Positions 58,464 through 64,000 of a DNA stretch of 64,000 nucleotides are shown in pieces (the stretch's first letter is position 1; every line of letters starts with the position of its first letter). The DNA comes from Luteimonas fraxinea (GTDB lineage Bacteria; Pseudomonadota; Gammaproteobacteria; Xanthomonadales; Xanthomonadaceae), in contig NZ_CP089507.1 of NCBI RefSeq assembly GCF_021233355.1, positions 3,721,001-3,785,000 on the forward strand, in the 5' to 3' direction. Under the pieces are notes generated by a model that saw only the letters and a list, made by a program, of their open reading frames with translations, was not told where the DNA came from and made no database searches. The position numbers and the translations under genes were made by a program.

Positions 58464-60143
58464 TCACGCTTTTGGCGCTTCGTCGCGCAGTTCGCGGCGC
58501 AGGATCTTGCCGACATTGGTCTTGGGCAGTTCGGTGCGGAACTCGACGATGCGCGGATGCTTGTAGCCGGTCAGATGTTCGCGCGCATGCGCCTTGACCT
58601 GCTCGGCGGTCAACGAGGGATCCTTGCGCACGATGACGACCTTCACCGCTTCGCCCGACTTCTCGTCCGGCACACCGATCGCAGCGACTTCAAGCACGCC
58701 GGGCATCATCGCGATGACGTCTTCGACTTCGTTCGGATACACGTTGAAGCCGGACACGAGGATCATGTCCTTCTTGCGATCGACGATGAAGAAGAAGCCC
58801 TTGTCGTCCATCTTCGCCATGTCGCCGGTGTGCAGCCAGCCGTCGGCGTCGATCGCCTCGGCGGTGTCCTCCGCGCGCTGCCAGTAGCCCTTCATCACCT
58901 GCGGGCCGCGGATGCACAGTTCGCCGACTTCACCGACCGGCAACTGCGCGCCGTCTTCGCCCTTGATGCAGGCTTCGGTCGACGGCACCGGCAGACCGAT
59001 CGCGCCGTTGTACTCGGCCAGATCCATCGGGTTGATGCAGGCCGCGGGCGAGGTTTCGGTCAGGCCGTAGGCTTCGACGAGCGTGACGCCGGTGGTCTGC
59101 TTCCAGCGTTCGGCGACCGAGCGCTGCACGGCCATGCCGCCACCCAGGGTGAGCCGCAGCGGGCTGAAATCGATGTCGGAGAAACCGGGCGTGTTGAGCA
59201 GGCCGTTGAACAGCGTGTTGACGCCGGTGATCGCGGTGAAAGGCTCGCGCTTGAGTTCCTTGACGAAGCCGGGCATGTCGCGCGGATTGGTGATCAGGAT
59301 GTTCTTCGCGCCCAGGCGCATGAAGACCAGTCCGTTCGCCGTCAACGCGAAGATGTGATACAGCGGCAGCGCCGTGATGATCGTTTCTTGGCCTTCGCGC
59401 GCCAGTGGTCCGATCCAGGCCGACGCCTGCTGCATGTTCGCGACCAGGTTGCGGTGCGTGAGCATCGCGCCCTTGGCCACGCCGGTGGTGCCGCCGGTGT
59501 ACTGCAGGAACGCGATGTCGTCGTGGGTGATCGAGACGTCCGGCAGTTCGTGCTTCGCACCGGCCGCGATCGCATCGCGGAACCGCACCGCGCCGCGGAT
59601 CGCGTAGTCGGGCACCATCTTCTTGACGTGCTTGAGCACGAAATTGACGATCGCGCCCTTCGGGAAACCGAGCAGATCGCCCAGGCCCGTGGTGATAACC
59701 TGCTTGACTTGGGTGTCGGCGAGCACGTCCTGCACGGTCTTGCCGAAGTTGTCCATCACCAGCACCGCAGCGGCGCCGGAGTCGACCAGCTGATGGCGCA
59801 GCTCGCGCGGCGTGTACATCGGGTTGGTGTTCACCACCGTCAGGCCCGCGCGCAGGATGCCGAACGTCGCGATCGGATACTGCAGGCAGTTGGGCATCAT
59901 GATCGCGACGCGATCACCCTTCTTGAGCTTGAGTTCGCCGAGCAGATAGGCGGCGAAGTCGCGGCTGCGCGCGTCCAGTTCGCCGTAGGTGATCGTCTGT
60001 CCCATGTTCGAGAACGCGGGCCGGTCGCGGAACTTCGCGATGGCCTCGTCCAGAACCGCCGGCACCGAGCGGTACTGCCCGGGATCGATTTCCGCAGGCA
60101 CGCCTGCGGGATAGTTCGCCAGCCACGGACGTTGATCGGTCAT
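58464..60143 (-). CDS. rpfB: RpfB, long-chain acyl-CoA ligase (FadD type)
   Basis: A 559-residue AMP-forming ligase starting [20 protein letters not shown]. The P-loop-like motif is [19 protein letters not shown], the A5-type motif [10 protein letters not shown], then [20 protein letters not shown] and the C-terminal K of [14 protein letters not shown]. In xanthomonads RpfB activates fatty acids and takes part in DSF turnover and precursor balance. It is upstream of rpfF on the same strand, separated by two hairpins. The start is set at the ATG 60141-60143; a longer upstream frame overlaps the divergent lipoprotein gene and is not ligase-like. Confidence 0.94.
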   Translation of the reverse strand: MTDQRPWLANYPAGVPAEIDPGQYRSVPAVLDEAIAKFRDRPAFSNMGQTITYGELDARSRDFAAYLLGELKLKKGDRVAIMMPNCLQYPIATFGILRAGLTVVNTNPMYTPRELRHQLVDSGAAAVLVMDNFGKTVQDVLADTQVKQVITTGLGDLLGFPKGAIVNFVLKHVKKMVPDYAIRGAVRFRDAIAAGAKHELPDVSITHDDIAFLQYTGGTTGVAKGAMLTHRNLVANMQQASAWIGPLAREGQETIITALPLYHIFALTANGLVFMRLGAKNILITNPRDMPGFVKELKREPFTAITGVNTLFNGLLNTPGFSDIDFSPLRLTLGGGMAVQRSVAERWKQTTGVTLVEAYGLTETSPAACINPMDLAEYNGAIGLPVPSTEACIKGEDGAQLPVGEVGELCIRGPQVMKGYWQRAEDTAEAIDADGWLHTGDMAKMDDKGFFFIVDRKKDMILVSGFNVYPNEVEDVIAMMPGVLEVAAIGVPDEKSGEAVKVVIVRKDPSLTAEQVKAHAREHLTGYKHPRIVEFRTELPKTNVGKILRRELRDEAPKA

Positions 60144-60313
60144 GCAATCCTCTCCCTGATTGAAGGCCGTCACTCGAACGGGTGACCGTACCTGTGCAAT
60201 TCGCTCGATTGGAGCATAGGCTCTAGGGGGAGGCAAGGCGCGATGCGGCGTAAATCGCGTCGGTTGCGTGCCGATCGATGCGCATTCCTTGGACAAAGCA
60301 CGGGGTTTGAAAC

Positions 60314-60781
60314 ATGCGGGATATGCGCAGCAGGGCAGGGTGGACGCGTTGGACAACCGCACTGGTGTTGACGTGCGGACTGGCACTCGCGGGTTGCAGC
60401 CGCGAGGCGCCCGAAGACGCGATCCGTGCGCAGGTCGTGGCGTTGCAGACGGCGATCGAACAACGCAGCGCGTCGGATGTCGCGGACGTGCTCGACGAGG
60501 ATTTCATCGGCCCGCAGAACATGGATCGGCGCGCCGCGCGGCAGATGGCGGCGGTGCTGATGCTGCGGCACCAGCGCATTGGGGTGCTGACCGGACCAGT
60601 GGATGTGACCTTGCAGGGCGAGGACCGCGCGACGGTGCGCACGCGCGCCGCGCTGACTGGCGGCGAAGGCAGTGCACTGCTACCCGACAGTGCGCAGGCG
60701 TGGCGGATCGAAAGCGGCTGGCGTCTGCGCGATGGCGTCTGGCGGATCACCAGCCTGACGTGGACGCCGGTCCTGCAGTGA
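60314..60781 (+). CDS. Small lipoprotein with NTF2/SnoaL-like domain
   Basis: A 155-residue lipoprotein. The signal peptide ends [12 protein letters not shown] with lipobox Cys at about residue 28. The mature part resembles NTF2-like folds: [20 protein letters not shown] (helix), [20 protein letters not shown], then a set of strands ending [17 protein letters not shown]. Such domains bind small ligands or act as scaffolds; no catalytic signature can be named. It is divergent from rpfB (170-bp gap) and converges with the fimX-like gene 30 bp away. Confidence 0.7.
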   Translation: MRDMRSRAGWTRWTTALVLTCGLALAGCSREAPEDAIRAQVVALQTAIEQRSASDVADVLDEDFIGPQNMDRRAARQMAAVLMLRHQRIGVLTGPVDVTLQGEDRATVRTRAALTGGEGSALLPDSAQAWRIESGWRLRDGVWRITSLTWTPVLQ

Positions 60782-60811
60782 GTCGCAGCGCCCGGCGGCG
60801 CCGCGTTCGCA

Positions 60812-62893
60812 TCACTCGAAGTCGTACTGCATGCCCGGACTGGCGGCGGCCAGGAAGTTGCCCTGCACGTAGTCGATGTCGGCGCCGAACAGGATCGACA
60901 TGCTGGCCGCGTCCTGCACGAACTCGGCGATCGTGCGGATACCGACCTGGCGTGCACGCCGCGCGATCTCGCCGATGCGCGCCTGGTTCTCGCTGTTGTT
61001 CGGCAGATCGTCGGTGAAGCTGCGGTCGAGCTTGAGCAGATGCGGCTGCAGATGGCTCAGCAACTGGAACGAATCCAGACCCACACCGAACTGTTCGAGC
61101 GCGAAACGGCCATCGAAGCGCGCGATGCGCGCGGCGAAGGCCTGGGTCGCCTTGAGATGCGTAAACACCTTGGCCTCGGGCAACTGCAGCACGAGGTATT
61201 CGCCGGGCACCTGATGCTCGGCGAGCTGTTCGCCGACGAAGTCCGCGAACGCGTCGCCGTCGAGCGAGGCCTGGCTGACCTTGACCAGCAGCGTCGTCGG
61301 ATGACCGGCGCGCAGGCGCTGGCCGATCGCGGCGATCGCGCGCGCGGCGACGTGGCGGTCGATCTCGCCGAGCATGCCGTTGTCTTCGGCGATCTGCAGG
61401 AAAGTGCCGGGCGCGATCAGTTCGCCGTCGCCACCGTCGAGGCGCAGCAGCACGTCGTAGACCGCGGCGTTGTCTCCCTGCAGATTGATGACCGGCTGGT
61501 AATGCAGCACGAAGCCGTCGCTGTCGAGTGCGCCGCGCAGGCGCGCCACCCAGGCCTGGATGCGCTCTTCCTCGACGCGATCGACCGCACTCGGATCGAA
61601 CACTTCGCAGCGATTGCCGCCGGTGCCGGACGCCGATTCCAGCGCCGTCGTCGCACGCGCGAGCACCTGGGCGACATTCGCGATCTTCTCGCCGACCTGC
61701 ACGCCGCCGATGCTGACGGTGATGACGCTGGAGCGTTCGCCGACCTCGAACACGTGATCGGCGAAGCCCGCGCGGATGCGCTCGGCGGTCGCCGAGGTGG
61801 CGTGGTAATCGTGGCCGCGCAGCAGGATCGCGAGCGTGTGGCCGGCATAGCGGGCGACCGTGGCGTCGTCGCCGACCAGCGTCTGCAGATGTTCGGCCGC
61901 TGCGGCCAGCAGGTCGTCGGCGTGATCGAGACCGATGTCGGCCAGCAGTTGCTGGTGGTGATCGGGTTCGAGCATCAGGAAGCCATACTGGCCGTCGGAC
62001 TGCGCAGCGTCGTCGACCGCGTCTTCGATCGCGCGCAGGAAGGTCGGTCGGTTCAGCAGGCCGGTGACCTGGTCGCGGTGACGCAGCTCTTCGAGTTCGA
62101 GCACGAGGTCGGCATCGAGTTCCTCGCGGCGGCGGAACACCACCTGCAGGCAGGGCTCGCCTTCGTACTGCGCGGTTGCGAACTCCATCGATGCCGGGAA
62201 CGCATTGCCATCGACATCGCGCGCTTCGATCTCGTGACGGGGCGGTGGCGGCTCGCCCTTGCTCAGCGATTTCAGCAGCGCCTTGAACGATTCCACGTGC
62301 TGCGGCGCGACCATGTCGAGCAGCGAGATGCCTTCGACATCCTCGAAGCTCTCGTATCCGAACATCTCCAGATACGCCGCATTGGCGCGGATGTGCATGC
62401 CTTCGTGGATGTAGGCGATCGGGTCGCGCGAGGAATCGATCAGCGCGTCGCAGCGGCGCTCGGTTTCGCGCACGCGCGCTTCGAGGCGACGCAGGCCGCG
62501 ACGCGCGTCGCGATCGGCCCAGGCTTCGCGCACGCAGGCCAACAGCTGCTGCGGCGCATGGCGCAGGGCGACGGCGCGGGCGCCGGACTGGATCGCGTCG
62601 ATGTAGTCCGCTTCGACCAGCGTGTCGACCAGGGCGATGACCGGCAGATCACGGCCGCTGTCGGCGATGCGCTGCATGACCTGCGCGAACGGCAGCACGG
62701 TCGAGTTGCGCGCGGCGATGACCACGTCGGGCGACTGGCTGCCGATGATGCGGCCCAGATCGTCGTCCGATTCGGGCCGCAGGGGACGCACCGCGATGCC
62801 GGCATTGCGCAATCCGCTGGCGAGCGCCTCGGCATCCTCGACGCGGTCGTCGACGATCAGAAGGCGCAGGGCAGTGTCGGCTCGTGTCGACAT
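60812..62893 (-). CDS. fimX: FimX-like cyclic-di-GMP receptor (degenerate REC-PAS-GGDEF-EAL)
   Basis: A 693-residue protein with FimX domain order: receiver-like domain (8-125) without the phospho-acceptor Asp (VVIAAR in its place), PAS (about 148-255), GGDEF domain (about 268-430) and EAL domain (about 445-690). The GGDEF signature reads AGHTL (350-354) and the EAL signature YDVLLRL (479-485), so neither synthesis nor hydrolysis is expected. Pseudomonas and Xanthomonas FimX bind cyclic-di-GMP through the inactive EAL domain and control type-IV pilus assembly with a PilZ protein. Length matches (about 690). It shares direction with epmB upstream. Confidence 0.87.
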   Translation of the reverse strand: MSTRADTALRLLIVDDRVEDAEALASGLRNAGIAVRPLRPESDDDLGRIIGSQSPDVVIAARNSTVLPFAQVMQRIADSGRDLPVIALVDTLVEADYIDAIQSGARAVALRHAPQQLLACVREAWADRDARRGLRRLEARVRETERRCDALIDSSRDPIAYIHEGMHIRANAAYLEMFGYESFEDVEGISLLDMVAPQHVESFKALLKSLSKGEPPPPRHEIEARDVDGNAFPASMEFATAQYEGEPCLQVVFRRREELDADLVLELEELRHRDQVTGLLNRPTFLRAIEDAVDDAAQSDGQYGFLMLEPDHHQQLLADIGLDHADDLLAAAAEHLQTLVGDDATVARYAGHTLAILLRGHDYHATSATAERIRAGFADHVFEVGERSSVITVSIGGVQVGEKIANVAQVLARATTALESASGTGGNRCEVFDPSAVDRVEEERIQAWVARLRGALDSDGFVLHYQPVINLQGDNAAVYDVLLRLDGGDGELIAPGTFLQIAEDNGMLGEIDRHVAARAIAAIGQRLRAGHPTTLLVKVSQASLDGDAFADFVGEQLAEHQVPGEYLVLQLPEAKVFTHLKATQAFAARIARFDGRFALEQFGVGLDSFQLLSHLQPHLLKLDRSFTDDLPNNSENQARIGEIARRARQVGIRTIAEFVQDAASMSILFGADIDYVQGNFLAAASPGMQYDFE

Positions 62894-62916
62894 TCGGGTC
62901 TCCAGGGCAGACCGCC

Positions 62917-63960
62917 TTATGCCACGGAGGGGGTGATCCGTCCATCGCCGTGACCGGTCATCGGACGCTTGGACGCATCACCTGCGACCTCGCGCACAAG
63001 ACGCGGGACCAGATACCCGGACTGGCGGGCGACGAGCGCCGCGTGCAAGGCGAGCGCGGTGGCGTCGTCGACCTCGAAATGCGCCGCGCCGGCCACGCGA
63101 TCGAGCTGGTGCAGGTAGTAGGGCAACACGCCGGCGGCAAATCCGCGCTCGGCGAGTGCGGCGAGCGTGTCGACATCGTCGTTGACGCCGCGCAGCAGCA
63201 CTGCCTGGTTCATCAGTACAGCACCGGTGTCGCGCAGGGCACGCATCGCCACGTCCACGTCGGCATCGAACTCGTTGGCGTGGTTGGCGTGGACCACGAT
63301 CGCGACCGGCCACGGCAACGACGCCAGCCAGTCGCACAGCTCGGCGTCCACGCGTTCGGGCAGCACGATCGGCAGGCGGGTGTGGATGCGCAGGCGGCGC
63401 ACGTGCGGGACCTCGCGCAGGGCATCGGTGAGTTCGACGAGCTTGGCCGTGGCCAGCGACAGCGGATCGCCGCCCGACAGCAGGACTTCCTCGATGCTCG
63501 GGTCGGCCCGGACTGCGGCGATCGCCTCGCGCCAGCCGTTCGCCGCCGCGGTTTCCTCCGCGTACGGAAAATGCCGGCGGAAGCAGTAGCGGCAATGCAC
63601 CGCGCAGCTGCCGGTGGTGACCAGCAGGGCGCGGCCTTCGTACTTGTGGATCACCCCGTGGCCGGCTTTGGCGGCGCCGTCGCCGACCGCGTCCAGACCG
63701 AAGCCGGGGACCGGACGCATTTCCGCGTCGAGCGGCAGCACCTGGCGCAACAGCGGGTCGTGCGGATCGCCATGGCGCATGCGCGCGACGAAGCTGCGTG
63801 GCACCCGCAACGGGAACTGCGCGGCCGCGGCGTCGGACACGCCCAGCGCGACCTCGCGCAGGCCGAGCAGGGCCAGCAGCTCGCGGGGGTCCCGGATGGC
63901 CTCGCGCCAGGCCTGCTGCCAGCGCCGCGGCTGCATCGTGAGGGGGGCTGCGGGTATCAT
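62917..63960 (-). CDS. epmB: EF-P beta-lysylation protein EpmB (lysine 2,3-aminomutase type)
   Basis: A 347-residue radical-SAM enzyme. The iron-sulfur motif is TTGSCAVHCRYCFRRHFPY (C-x3-C-x2-C), then EVLLSGGDPLSLA and the pyridoxal-phosphate region near the C-terminus (GVLPYYLHQLDRVAGAAHFE). EpmB converts alpha- to beta-lysine for modification of elongation factor P by EpmA. An ATG eight codons into the protein (MQPRRWQQAW) is an alternative start. The right edge (63961-64000) looks like a divergent promoter region, and efp is the expected next gene, though it lies outside the window. Confidence 0.93.
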   Translation of the reverse strand: MIPAAPLTMQPRRWQQAWREAIRDPRELLALLGLREVALGVSDAAAAQFPLRVPRSFVARMRHGDPHDPLLRQVLPLDAEMRPVPGFGLDAVGDGAAKAGHGVIHKYEGRALLVTTGSCAVHCRYCFRRHFPYAEETAAANGWREAIAAVRADPSIEEVLLSGGDPLSLATAKLVELTDALREVPHVRRLRIHTRLPIVLPERVDAELCDWLASLPWPVAIVVHANHANEFDADVDVAMRALRDTGAVLMNQAVLLRGVNDDVDTLAALAERGFAAGVLPYYLHQLDRVAGAAHFEVDDATALALHAALVARQSGYLVPRLVREVAGDASKRPMTGHGDGRITPSVA

Positions 63961-64000
63961 GTGCGATTGAATCCGTAGAGCCGTCCGCGCGAGTCGCGGC
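63955..64000 (+). promoter_or_regulatory. Divergent promoter region at the right edge
   Basis: TATCAT (63955-63960) overlaps the epmB start and can serve as a plus-strand -10 for a gene beyond the window. The next 40 bases contain no start codon I would trust. In this family the neighbour is often efp. Confidence 0.35.

Overview
The window is a gene-dense, very GC-rich stretch of a gammaproteobacterial chromosome. The best fit is the family Xanthomonadaceae/Lysobacteraceae, in a Lysobacter/Luteimonas-like lineage. Reasons: a complete rpf (diffusible signal factor, DSF) locus embedded in the carAB-greA-recJ-prfB-lysS neighbourhood, the divergent bamE/fur pair, and the serC-pheA-aroA operon. 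The family call comes from gene order and protein resemblance; no database search was made.

Left part (1-15000): paired TenA-like thiamin-salvage proteins; a zinc metallopeptidase with a transglutaminase; tRNA-Val; an inverted REP-like pair; an acyl-CoA-binding protein/TetR/TPR cluster divergent from a two-domain SDR resembling bacterial fatty acyl-CoA reductases; a membrane Mrr-like protein; a phasin, patatin phospholipase, FFLEELY-motif protein and polyhydroxyalkanoate-system protein; an FHA membrane protein with a TatA-like microprotein; and the periplasmic methionine-sulfoxide reductase pair msrPQ.

Middle (15000-37100): serC-pheA-aroA, two TonB-type proteins, serS, a LysR regulator, tRNA-Ser(UGA), and mntP behind a well-conserved yybP-ykoY Mn2+ riboswitch. 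Then come tmRNA with promoter and terminator, a CHASE/PAS histidine kinase, smpB, ratA-rnfH, bamE/fur, recN and the heat-shock operon hrcA-grpE-dnaK-dnaJ. A four-helix-bundle (S23-type) gene sits between dnaK and dnaJ.

37134-38258 is 1.1 kb with no gene. It holds four copies of a fixed-geometry module: TCCACA, 11 bp later TGTGGAT, 23 bp later TGTGGATAAGC. Three copies are preceded, at one constant distance, by a TTGACC/G-N17-TAGC promoter-like signal. Copies 2 and 3 repeat at 325 bp with several collinear blocks. The array looks like either a DnaA-box cluster or a tandem family of small RNA genes starting with a stem-loop. It is the strongest unexplained signal in the window.

Right part (38259-64000): an SDR; dapB behind a 24-codon leaderless uORF; carA-carB-greA-rpfE-recJ; a secreted PPC-repeat protein; a TPR-GGDEF diguanylate cyclase; prfB with its programmed +1 frameshift; lysS; and the DSF system. 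RpfG (HD-GYP) and RpfC (hybrid sensor) are co-directional and converge on rpfF (DSF synthase) and rpfB (acyl-CoA ligase). rpfH is missing. Next are a lipoprotein, a FimX-like protein with degenerate GGDEF and EAL motifs, and epmB, apparently divergent from a gene (probably efp) beyond the right edge. The right half therefore concentrates DSF sensing and cyclic-di-GMP synthesis, breakdown and reception.
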